64,000 bases of DNA, taken from assembly GCA_032095175.1 (NCBI GenBank), contig DAMCZI010000005.1, positions 62,001-126,000 of the forward strand. Direction: 5' to 3'. The notes below the pieces were generated by a model. That model worked only from the letters and a program-made list of their open reading frames with translations, did no database searches and was not told where the DNA came from. The position numbers were made by a program, and so were the translations under genes. Below are positions 33,157 to 40,541 of this stretch, in pieces. Each line of letters starts with the position of its first letter. Positions within the stretch are counted from its first letter, which is position 1. The stretch comes from DAMCZI01 sp032095175 (GTDB lineage: Bacteria; Bacillota; Clostridia; Clostridiales; Caloramatoraceae).

Positions 33157-34782
33157 CTACAAAGCTATTTTCTTATTAAATATATCAAATAATTCTTTAT
33201 CATGGCTAATAACAAATATTATTTTGTTATTTTTAATACTCATAAGTGTTTTTTTCAACCAATTAACTCTTTCTTTATCCAAATTTGAAGTTGGCTCATC
33301 AAAAAATAATACATCTGGTCGCTTTATTAGATTCTTTATAATAGATATAACTTGTTTATCTCCACCGGACAAGGAATCTACTTCCTTGCTCCAATTACTT
33401 TTAATAAAAGCATTAAGTTCTTCAGTCAATTCAACACCCATATTAGTTAGACTATTTATAAATTCATCAACATTGGAGAAATATGACACTTCATTAAACA
33501 AACCGCATAAGCTTTTGTTAATGCCTCTGATATTTTGAGGAATATATGCAATCTTCTCTCTTCTTAGTTCAACAGTATTAATTTCTTCAATGCTATACTC
33601 TTCATTAAAAATAATTTCAGTTTCATCATTATCATATCCTTGTAATACACCAATAAGTATTTTTGATAATGTTGTTTTTCCTGAGCCATTGAACCCTATA
33701 ATCCCTACTATTTCTCCTTTTTCAGCCATAATTTTTACATTATTAAGAACTTTGCTTTCTTGGTTATATGAGAAACTTATGTTAGCTTTGATATCTTCAA
33801 TCTCTGAAATAATTCTGCTGCCTTCTTTTCTTTTTTCTAAATTAAGTAATTCTTCCAACCTTTTTAATGATGACTTAGTAATTTGAAAATCCTTTCCTAA
33901 ATCAATATAGTAAGCTATGTTAGCCATTATTGTTACAAAATAACTTGTAATAGTAGTTAATTGACCAATTGTCATCTTCTTATTAATAACATTATAGCCA
34001 CCAATAAGAAATACTATTATTTGAAATATTAACGCAAATATACCCTGGGTCATTCCGAAATTTGCAATAGTTTTTGTATAGTCAAATATGTTTTCAAAAT
34101 AGTTTTTGAATGCTTCTTTTAAGTTATTATCTTGAACAGAATAGTTCGCCTCTGTAACTATTTCTTCCATGTATTCCAACTGATCATTGTAGGATTGAAA
34201 AAAAACAGACATTTGTTCTTTAGCTTTTAAGCTTTTTCTGAATATAGGAGCCTTAAACCTTTTATATAAATAATAATACAGCGGGCAAATTAAAAGTATA
34301 ACCAACATCAAACGCAAGTTAATCCTTCCAAGGATATAAACTATTATTGATAATTGAACAAACTTTGCCAATATGGAAATAAAATTATCAATAAAAAATC
34401 CTACAACTTTAACAACGTCCGAGTTAATTCTTTGGTTTAAATAAGCAGAATTCAATGATTTATACTTTTGATATTTTACTTTTCTTAATACTTCAAGCAT
34501 TTTTTGTTTTATATCAAAGTTTATCGTTTCACTAATTTTGCATGAAGTGCATCTTATATAATACTTCAATAATTGGTTTCCAAATCCAATTATAAACAAT
34601 ATACAAATCATTGGTATTATATTTTCAAAATTATTAACTAAAATCAATCTGTCAATAAATTTACCGTTTACATATGGGGAAAAAATTTCTAAACCTACAC
34701 TAATAATAATTAATATCCCCAGAGATAAAATATCAACTTTATACCCTTTTAAAACCTTAATATATCTTAAATACTTTTTCAT
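33157..34782 (-). CDS. lanT: ABC exporter (transmembrane-ATPase fusion) of the lanthipeptide locus
   Basis: 541 aa from ATG MKKYLRYIK, with GGGGG eleven bases upstream; an ATG six codons earlier is possible. Type-1 exporter half-transporter: five or six helices in residues 1-300, then an ATPase with Walker A GFNGSGKTTLSKI, signature SLSGGDKQVIS, Walker B VLFFDEPTSNLD and H-loop VISHD. There is no N-terminal C39 peptidase, so leader removal must be done by another protease. It is the last gene of the unit, separated from lanA by a hairpin. An immunity role is an alternative. Confidence 0.85.
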   Translation of the reverse strand: MKKYLRYIKVLKGYKVDILSLGILIIISVGLEIFSPYVNGKFIDRLILVNNFENIIPMICILFIIGFGNQLLKYYIRCTSCKISETINFDIKQKMLEVLRKVKYQKYKSLNSAYLNQRINSDVVKVVGFFIDNFISILAKFVQLSIIVYILGRINLRLMLVILLICPLYYYLYKRFKAPIFRKSLKAKEQMSVFFQSYNDQLEYMEEIVTEANYSVQDNNLKEAFKNYFENIFDYTKTIANFGMTQGIFALIFQIIVFLIGGYNVINKKMTIGQLTTITSYFVTIMANIAYYIDLGKDFQITKSSLKRLEELLNLEKRKEGSRIISEIEDIKANISFSYNQESKVLNNVKIMAEKGEIVGIIGFNGSGKTTLSKILIGVLQGYDNDETEIIFNEEYSIEEINTVELRREKIAYIPQNIRGINKSLCGLFNEVSYFSNVDEFINSLTNMGVELTEELNAFIKSNWSKEVDSLSGGDKQVISIIKNLIKRPDVLFFDEPTSNLDKERVNWLKKTLMSIKNNKIIFVISHDKELFDIFNKKIAL

Positions 34783-34841
34783 AGTATTAGATTCCCCCAT
34801 TTTTTCTTCAAAATTTTATATAGAATATATAATTAAGTAAT

Positions 34842-34868
34842 AGAGGGGGAATTCGTCTCTCCCCCTCT
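34842..34868 (-). terminator. Attenuator hairpin between lanA1 and lanT
   Basis: AGAGGGGGA / TCCCCCTCT perfect 9-bp GC-rich stem with a 9-base loop, followed on the minus strand by TATTACTT. It should favour short lanA transcripts over read-through into the exporter. The same hairpin follows lanA2 at 38658-38684. Confidence 0.75.
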
Positions 34869-34919
34869 ACACAGCCATTCTACTTATTAAGCAATTAATT
34901 TCATACTACAATAATAAAT

Positions 34920-35009
34920 TTAAGTACAGTATGTATTGCAATTTTCACAACTATATAATGCACATGCAAATAACACAATGAAATACAAGATATAATGTCT
35001 TCTTTTCAT
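34920..35009 (-). CDS. Possible 29-aa Cys-rich hydrophobic peptide
   Basis: ATG to TAA frame just 29 bases beyond the lanA1 stop, encoding a basic N-terminus (MKRRHY), a hydrophobic stretch (ILYFIVLFACALY) and a Cys-rich end (SCENCNTYCT). No good ribosome site (only AAGTG). The homologous stretch downstream of lanA2 carries a 2-bp deletion that breaks the frame. It may be non-coding; recorded because of its position and unusual composition. Confidence 0.25.
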   Translation of the reverse strand: MKRRHYILYFIVLFACALYSCENCNTYCT

Positions 35010-35038
35010 CACTTGTATTTCATTTTCATCTAAAACTC

Positions 35039-35188
35039 CTAGCAATAATTACTAATTGTTGACCAGAATGTAGTTAAAGTAGTTGTGATTGTGATTGTTG
35101 GGAATATCGCAGCTTCTTCATTAGCTATATCTTCTGTTTTTTGAAGTTCTAGAACCTCTTCCATTTCAAGTGTTTTTTCGTTACTCAT
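35039..35188 (-). CDS. lanA1: Class III lanthipeptide precursor LanA1
   Basis: 49 aa with a very strong ribosome site (GGGGAGGAGG). The leader begins MSNEKTLEMEEVLELQKTED; VLELQ matches the (I/L)xLQ motif recognised by LanKC enzymes. After IANEEAAIFP comes the core TITITTTLTTFWSTISNYC, with ten Ser/Thr and one Cys. The last seven residues are Ser43-T-I-Ser46-N-Y-Cys49, the Ser-x-x-Ser-x-x-Cys pattern from which class III enzymes form labionin. It lies 91 bases downstream of lanKC; an inverted repeat (CACTTAATATAAGTG) sits in that gap. Product and activity are unknown. Confidence 0.9.
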   Translation of the reverse strand: MSNEKTLEMEEVLELQKTEDIANEEAAIFPTITITTTLTTFWSTISNYC

Positions 35189-35279
35189 AATAATCCTCCT
35201 CCCCTTTAAAATTTATTTAGACCACTTATATTAAGTGAACCAAACAGCAAACAAAAGATACATTATATAAGTTATACTT

Positions 35280-37850
35280 TTATATTAAATTTATATTTAC
35301 AAGTGGCATCCAATTCAGTGGATTCTTCTTTTCAATTCCATCTAAACCTAGTAGTATGCCTGATGCCCCTGAGAATAAATCTGAAGAAAGTTTATAAGAG
35401 TAGCCTCCAGGGCAATATATTCCAGTATTACGCCTTATTAAATATAGCTTTAATCGATTAATAACCACATTATCTACTTTATAATTAGTCTGATATCCAT
35501 GATTATTGGTTATACTGCTTAAGATTAATGTGCTTCCTGCACCATCAAAAAGCCCAACCAAATAAAAGCAATTCATCAAGTTAATATTTAGTATATATTC
35601 TAATTCTTCATGGAAAATATCTATGCCAAGAACATCATTTAAATACCAAATAGGTACCGCCATACCTATGCTTCCACCTGATAAATAAGGTAATAGTCTT
35701 TTATTGTCATCCAATGTTTGCAATATTTTCAAAGCATCATCTTTTTTAGTTCGCGAAAAATCACGCTCCAATGTTTTAATACCTAGTTCCAGCCAATGCT
35801 TTTCTCGTGTCATGTTATAGGCATGTAATAAAAATAATGCTGCTCCAGACCAGCCATCTATTAATCCAATAGGTATAGCACTTAAATCAGTAGTTTTTAA
35901 TTTTTTATTTGCTTTAAAATATTCTTCTATCAACCCAGCTATTGTTAATACTTCATTTCTATAATCTGGATTTTTCGTTTCAGTAAACATATAGTAAAAT
36001 GCTAGTCCAATACCTGATAATCCAGATCGGATTGAGATGTCCTCTTTATCATAAGTTCTTTTACTGGTTTCTAACAGTAACATTGCATCCTTTTTAAATC
36101 CTACTTCATACAGAACCGAAGCAATACCTGCCTTCCCAGTAAATAATCCCATCTCAATATCTTTTAATTTATTGTTGCTTAATACATAATTAATCCATTC
36201 TATACAAATTGGTGGAATACCACCAGTCCTATACAAGCTAAGTATCGCTCCGAATCCACCTGTTAAAACATTATAATTTCCACTTATTGTTTCAAATTGC
36301 CTTACATCTCCTGAAATGAGACTTTCCTTCATTGAACAATTTGCTATAATGCCCTGCCTCAATCCTTTAGCAATTGTATAATATGTTAATTCCTTGTCCT
36401 TGTCGATATAGATACCTTTTTCAGTAGATTTTTGAGCAAACTCCTGTAGATGTGAATCACACTCATATCCAATAGTTTTTATAAAATTATAGCATTCCCT
36501 TCCAAATGTATTCTCTATCCATTCATAATGATATTCTTCAATACTTTCGTCTATCGTATGAACAGGAGATAAAGGTAAAAGACAATACTTAGCAATTTGC
36601 TTTAAAGCATACCAGTCTCTTTCACTTCTACACTTATGATCCCTTTTTGTAAACCCAGCAGTGAACATAGAAGGTAATTCATTCTTATTCAATTCACCCG
36701 CAGACTCAAAATCTATTAATTTTACATCTAATTCACCATTAACCATAACGTTAGAAGGTTGAAAATCTCCAATTCCAACATTTCTTTCATGCACACTTTT
36801 TAATAACGACTTTAGCTTTGTTATTATTGTAATAACTTTATCTATATATTTAGGCTTGTCCTGCTCCATATGAAAAGGATAGTTTATGGATATCCATTTT
36901 CCAAGATCAATTCCTTCAATATACTCTTCAACTAAGAAGAAATGCTCCCAAACTTGAAAATAATCTAATACATTAACAACGCCTTCAACACCTGATAGTT
37001 TTGATAAATTTTTATATTCTATTTCCAGCCTAGTTACTGCATCATTACCTTCACCATCTAATCCCACATGTGGGCGAGCCTCTTTTATGACTACATTAAT
37101 ATTATCTTTTTCCCGTATAGCTAAGTATATGCCTCCACCATTAGTAAACCTAAGAGAAGACTTAATTTTATACTCTTTAAGCTTTGAAGGTTTCAATTGT
37201 GTTTCACTATTAGTGGTAACAAAGTTATTTTTAAGTTCCTCTGGTTCCTCAATAAAAGATGGTATTCTATAATAAGGAGTCCTTAAATCTGGAACAAGTT
37301 TGCCATCAGGATTTTTAATACATAGTGTACCATCATCAGACATCATTTCTTTAAAAGCTCCATATCTATAGTAAATATTAGTATCTTTCCAACGCTTATC
37401 GCTTAAGATATGTGGCCCCTTTTCAAATCTATTTAATGATAATTCTAGGAGTTTAATTAGCTCTATAAATTGTTCATCTCTTGGATATATAGTAATAAAC
37501 TTTCCAGAGCTTACCCTATTGCCATTTTTCGAGTTTTTGAACAGTAATGAGCCTTTGTTTGGTACATGCTTAAAGGATATTTTTTTATCTATTAAAATTT
37601 TACTTACAATATCCAGAATTTCTTGTGCATTATTAAGATTTGCACTTATATGTATTTTCCAACCTTGATCTTGAATAACAATATCTTTATGATTATAATA
37701 TTTCCAATTACCATGAGAATCCTCCGAAACATACCAATCCTTAGGTAGACCATTCACCTCATACTGTATATCTGATGAATCTCTATTAGATTTTTCATAA
37801 AAATCACTATTATTATTTATGTATTGAAGATATGCCAGGTTGTCTTTCAT
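35280..37850 (-). CDS. lanKC: Class III lanthionine synthetase LanKC
   Basis: 856 aa from ATG MKDNLAYLQ, with GAGGAGGG upstream. Three domains: an N-terminal lyase region (about 1-200; DQGWKIHISANLNNAQEILD, SSGKFITIYP), a Ser/Thr-kinase-like domain (about 230-500; Lys256 in VVIKEARP, Asp362 and Asn367 in GIGDFQPSNVMV, Asp380 in LIDFESAGE), and a LanC-like cyclase (about 520-856; LTGGFGAILSLYR, SGLSGIGLAFYYM, LFSGASGILLG). The Cys-Cys-His zinc ligands of LanM/LanL cyclases are absent, which marks class III over class IV. It phosphorylates Ser/Thr of LanA, eliminates phosphate, and cyclises with Cys. A kinase fragment of a second copy remains at 39032-39304. Confidence 0.93.
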   Translation of the reverse strand: MKDNLAYLQYINNNSDFYEKSNRDSSDIQYEVNGLPKDWYVSEDSHGNWKYYNHKDIVIQDQGWKIHISANLNNAQEILDIVSKILIDKKISFKHVPNKGSLLFKNSKNGNRVSSGKFITIYPRDEQFIELIKLLELSLNRFEKGPHILSDKRWKDTNIYYRYGAFKEMMSDDGTLCIKNPDGKLVPDLRTPYYRIPSFIEEPEELKNNFVTTNSETQLKPSKLKEYKIKSSLRFTNGGGIYLAIREKDNINVVIKEARPHVGLDGEGNDAVTRLEIEYKNLSKLSGVEGVVNVLDYFQVWEHFFLVEEYIEGIDLGKWISINYPFHMEQDKPKYIDKVITIITKLKSLLKSVHERNVGIGDFQPSNVMVNGELDVKLIDFESAGELNKNELPSMFTAGFTKRDHKCRSERDWYALKQIAKYCLLPLSPVHTIDESIEEYHYEWIENTFGRECYNFIKTIGYECDSHLQEFAQKSTEKGIYIDKDKELTYYTIAKGLRQGIIANCSMKESLISGDVRQFETISGNYNVLTGGFGAILSLYRTGGIPPICIEWINYVLSNNKLKDIEMGLFTGKAGIASVLYEVGFKKDAMLLLETSKRTYDKEDISIRSGLSGIGLAFYYMFTETKNPDYRNEVLTIAGLIEEYFKANKKLKTTDLSAIPIGLIDGWSGAALFLLHAYNMTREKHWLELGIKTLERDFSRTKKDDALKILQTLDDNKRLLPYLSGGSIGMAVPIWYLNDVLGIDIFHEELEYILNINLMNCFYLVGLFDGAGSTLILSSITNNHGYQTNYKVDNVVINRLKLYLIRRNTGIYCPGGYSYKLSSDLFSGASGILLGLDGIEKKNPLNWMPLVNINLI

Positions 37851-37895
37851 TTTATCCCTCCTCATAGATAATACACAATGAATTTTAACTTTATA

Positions 37896-38351
37896 TCAAA
37901 CTGCCATCAAAAATTTTTGTATTTTTTTAGCTATAGGAAAATATTCCACTAGCATTATTAAAATAACAATTAACCTTACAATATGATAACTCACACCAGT
38001 TATTGTTTTAGAATTTATAATGTTAACTAAAACAATTAGCGATCCTAAAAATGTAATTGTTTCAGAAACAAGCACTAACTTGTTGTATCTTCTTTCCTTT
38101 ATCTTGATGAGAGCATTAACTATGCCAACTATAGCTATAATAGTTATCATTAAGTTATAGTTAGCAAATTCCTTTAAGTTAATAATTTTGACAACTACAT
38201 TACTATCATTAAACAAATTCCCTATAAATTTAAAGTTACCTGACAGCACTACGTAAAATATAAAACAGAAGATTATCTCAATTATACATTCAGAGACAGC
38301 AATAAATTTCTTATTACTTAATTTGTCAGTTTTAAAATTTGTACTATTCAT
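37896..38351 (-). CDS. Small membrane protein of the lanthipeptide operon
   Basis: 151 aa from ATG MNSTNFKTD, with CTGGAGG seven bases upstream; the longer frame runs into the promoter. Four predicted helices (about residues 18-38, 60-82, 95-115, 120-140). First gene of the operon, 45 bases before lanKC. No family recognised. Candidate roles are immunity, or assembly or export with the ABC protein; both are inferences from position. Confidence 0.75.
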   Translation of the reverse strand: MNSTNFKTDKLSNKKFIAVSECIIEIIFCFIFYVVLSGNFKFIGNLFNDSNVVVKIINLKEFANYNLMITIIAIVGIVNALIKIKERRYNKLVLVSETITFLGSLIVLVNIINSKTITGVSYHIVRLIVILIMLVEYFPIAKKIQKFLMAV

Positions 38352-38391
38352 ACTAACCTCCAGAATTATTGTTATGTGTTTTATACATTGA

Positions 38392-38420
38392 ACTTTATCA
38401 TACTTTTTCCCTTTTGTCAA
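38392..38420 (-). promoter_or_regulatory. Promoter of the lanthipeptide operon
   Basis: On the minus strand TTGACA (38420-38415), 17-base spacer, TAAAGT (38397-38392). The surrounding sequence resembles the promoter found upstream of lanA2 at 39368-39396, consistent with duplication. Confidence 0.6.
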
Positions 38421-38481
38421 ATATTTACTTTTTTAGAATTGAGTAGAAAATTTTTTATAAATTTAATCATTTATAATAGTT

Positions 38482-38536
38482 AGATGCCAAGTATTATAGG
38501 AAATGATATCTATGCCTTTCTATAATACTTGGTACC
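38482..38536. terminator. Hairpin between the GNAT fragment and the lan operon
   Basis: AGATGCCAAGTATTATAGGA / TTCTATAATACTTGGTACCT, about 20 bp with few mismatches. It separates the decayed lanA2 side from the promoter of the main operon. Confidence 0.6.
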
Positions 38537-38543
38537 TAACTAG

Positions 38544-38612
38544 TTAACAAAACCTTACAAACGCAACAGCCACTTCCTTACTACAGAATACAAACCCATT
38601 GACTTTATAATC
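38544..38612 (-). pseudogene. C-terminal fragment of a GNAT acetyltransferase gene
   Basis: The minus-strand frame reads DYKVNGFVFCSKEVAVAFVRFC then stop in segments matching the end of the GNAT protein at 29204 (NGFISCDKGEVVAFVRF). Only about 20 codons remain. It lies between the lanA2 attenuator and the next hairpin. Confidence 0.75.
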
Positions 38613-38657
38613 TTTTAGCTATTCCAGGATTATGTATAAAATATAAAATTAAGTAAT

Positions 38658-38684
38658 AGAGGGGGAATTCGCTTCTCCCCCTCT
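38658..38684 (-). terminator. Hairpin after lanA2
   Basis: AGAGGGGGA / TCCCCCTCT, the same stem as after lanA1, at a similar distance from the precursor stop. Here no exporter gene follows; GNAT remnant sequence does. Confidence 0.75.
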
Positions 38685-38845
38685 ACACAGCCATTTTACT
38701 TATTAAGTAATTAAATGCATACTACGATTTTATGTACAAATGTATTGTAAATTTCACAAATAAGTAATGCACATACAAATAATAAAATGAAACATAAAAT
38801 ATAACGTCTTATTCATCACTTGTATTTCATTTTCACCAAATATTT

Positions 38846-38995
38846 CTAGCAATGATTACTAATTGTTGACCAAAATGTAGTTACAGTAGTTGTAATTGTA
38901 ATTGTTGGAAATACTGCAGCTTCTTCATTAGCTATGTCACTTGTTTTTTGAAGTTCTAGAACTTCTTCCATTTCAAATATTTTTTCGTTACTCAT
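38846..38995 (-). CDS. lanA2: Class III lanthipeptide precursor LanA2
   Basis: 49 aa with 43 residues identical to LanA1; the changes are T6I, L7F, E19S, I28V, L38V and Y48H. The leader motif VLELQ is kept, and the core reads TITITTTVTTFWSTISNHC with the same terminal Ser-x-x-Ser-x-x-Cys. Ribosome site GGGGAGGAGG is intact, and a promoter lies at 39368-39396. Its own synthetase gene has decayed to a fragment, so modification would depend on the LanKC encoded at 35280. The intact frame beside wrecked neighbours suggests it is still selected or the event is recent. Confidence 0.88.
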   Translation of the reverse strand: MSNEKIFEMEEVLELQKTSDIANEEAAVFPTITITTTVTTFWSTISNHC

Positions 38996-39031
38996 GATAA
39001 TCCTCCTCCCCTTAAAGTTTATTTAGACCAC

Positions 39032-39304
39032 TTATATTAAGTGAACTAAACACTTAACAAAAAAACACATTATATATGTCAATCCAATAGATGTAGATAT
39101 TATTAATTTATAACATCCTCTTCCAAAGGTATTCTCTATCAACTCATAATGATATTTTTCAATGCTTTCGTCTATTGTTTGAACAGAAGGTAATGGTAAA
39201 AGACAATCCTCTGCCATCTGCTTTAAAGCACACCAGTCTCTTTCTCTTCTAGACTTATGCCCCGTTTTTGTAAATCCAACAGTAAACATAGAAGGTACTT
39301 CATT
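39032..39304 (-). pseudogene. Fragment of a second lanKC gene
   Basis: A 110-codon open frame here is mostly a relic. Its residues 21-88 (NEVPSMFTVGFTKTGHK, ERDWCALKQMAEDCLLPL, TIDESIEKYHYELIENTFGR) match LanKC kinase-domain residues about 390-460. The next bases jump directly to sequence like the 3' flank of lanKC (TTAGTTCACTTAATATAAGTG), so the cyclase domain was deleted. The lyase region and kinase N-lobe are also missing. It probably survives only as leader sequence of lanA2. Confidence 0.85.
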
Positions 39305-39367
39305 ACTGCATAAATAATAGCACAAGCAATCTTTAACAGTAGGAAAAAAGTATTTGAATTTCACAAA

Positions 39368-39396
39368 TATGTTACCATATTTTTACTGCTTTGTCA
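39368..39396 (-). promoter_or_regulatory. Promoter of the lanA2 transcript
   Basis: On the minus strand TTGACA (39396-39391), 17-base spacer, TAACAT (39373-39368). It reads through the lanKC fragment into lanA2. Confidence 0.6.
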
Positions 39397-39553
39397 ATTT
39401 TTATATTTACGCGATACACTATATTAGTGTCAGGCATCTATAGGTTTAAAAATACCGCTTATATATCAAAAACAACCATCTATCTATAAATGGTTGTTTA
39501 GGTAAGTAAATACAATTACAATGAGAATGTAATAAGAACGAGGGGGTGATTTA

Positions 39554-39994
39554 TTGAAGGTAGAGATAGTTTTAAAGCCTGATTTAAAAGAACCGCATAT
39601 AGTTATTTATACAGATGAAGTAACAAAGGAGATACAGCAAATTGCTGACAGGCTTTCAAGTTCACAAACTAAAATATTAACTGGGACTAAAGAACAAAAA
39701 ATATTTTTACTTAATCCTGAAGAGATTTATTGTTTTTATAGTGAAAATCAGAAGGTGTTTGCAAAAACAGAAAATGGTGCCCTATGTGTTAGGCAAAAGC
39801 TATTTGAACTTGAAGAGCTATTTTCCGGGACATCTTTTGTAAGGGCATCTAATTCGTGTATTGTAAATATAGAAAAAATAAAAAATCTTGAAATCTCTTA
39901 CACTGGTACAATAGATATTATCTTTAAAAATGGTGATAAGGAATTTGTATCAAGAAGGTATGTACCAAAAATTAAAAAATATTTAGGAATATGA
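39554..39994 (+). CDS. LytTR-domain DNA-binding regulator
   Basis: 146 aa from a TTG start with GGGGGTG upstream. No receiver domain; a short N-terminal region (residues 1-45), then a LytTR domain (about 45-146) with ILLNPEEIYCFYSENQKVFA-type beginning, RASNSCIVNIEKIKNLE and SRRYVPKIKKYLG. Stand-alone LytTR proteins paired with DUF3021 membrane proteins typically control neighbouring genes, often transporters or peptides. It is read divergently from the lanA2 promoter, so control of the lanthipeptide genes is plausible. Confidence 0.88.
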   Translation: MKVEIVLKPDLKEPHIVIYTDEVTKEIQQIADRLSSSQTKILTGTKEQKIFLLNPEEIYCFYSENQKVFAKTENGALCVRQKLFELEELFSGTSFVRASNSCIVNIEKIKNLEISYTGTIDIIFKNGDKEFVSRRYVPKIKKYLGI

Positions 39995-40003
39995 GGTGAT
40001 TTT

Positions 40004-40447
40004 ATGACAATAAAAAAAGCAATATCAAGAGGACTTTTAGGAATACCTATAGGTTTTTTTATAAGCGGAACAATTGGTCTTGCTATCTCTTTATATGAAA
40101 GAAAACTAATTGTTATCCCTAACATAGATGCATCAGTAAATCCACTTACAGCATATGTAACACAGTATATAGTAAGCGCAATTGTTGGGTTCGTTTTTGC
40201 CTCAAGTTCAGCTATATTCGAGGTTGATAGATGGAGCCTAACAAAGCAAACCATTTTACATCTGATAATTACATCAGTTGTATTCCTACCTTGTTCTATA
40301 CTAGCAAGATGGATTGAACCTGATTTATTATCAATAATCATATATTTCTTAGTATTTATTTTAATCTACTTTATAATCTGGATTATTCAGTATTCTACAT
40401 GGAAAAAAAGAATTGAAAAGTTAAATAAAAAACTTCAAAATAGATAA
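40004..40447 (+). CDS. DUF3021 membrane protein, LytTR partner
   Basis: 147 aa, four predicted helices (about residues 11-30, 46-68, 80-100, 108-130) and a basic coiled C-terminus (KKRIEKLNKKLQNR). It begins nine bases after the LytTR gene with GAGGTG. DUF3021 proteins adjoin LytTR regulators and are thought to hold or modulate them at the membrane. Confidence 0.87.
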   Translation: MTIKKAISRGLLGIPIGFFISGTIGLAISLYERKLIVIPNIDASVNPLTAYVTQYIVSAIVGFVFASSSAIFEVDRWSLTKQTILHLIITSVVFLPCSILARWIEPDLLSIIIYFLVFILIYFIIWIIQYSTWKKRIEKLNKKLQNR

Positions 40448-40458
40448 GTTTAGAGAAA

Positions 40459-40533
40459 ATACCAGGTACATGGCAAGTGACAAATTGGATAACGTTGGAT
40501 TATCTAATTTGCCACTTGCCATGTGCCTGGTAC
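40459..40533. terminator. Bidirectional terminator after the LytTR-DUF3021 pair
   Basis: ACCAGGTACATGGCAAGT / ACTTGCCATGTGCCTGGT outer arms with inner AAATTGGATAA / TTATCTAATTT. It shares the CATGGCAAGT and GCCATGTGCCTGG blocks with hairpins near 11350, 24630 and 29050. Confidence 0.75.
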
Positions 40534-40541
40534 TTTAACAC

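Noticed and set aside
35039..35188. Class I or II lantibiotic precursor
   Set aside because: No LanB/LanC or LanM gene is present; the leader has LxLQ rather than FNLD or GG motifs, and the enzyme is LanKC.
39032..39364. 110-codon minus-strand frame as a real gene
   Set aside because: Its middle is a LanKC kinase fragment joined to unrelated and flank sequence; it lacks a ribosome site and any complete domain, so it is recorded as a pseudogene.
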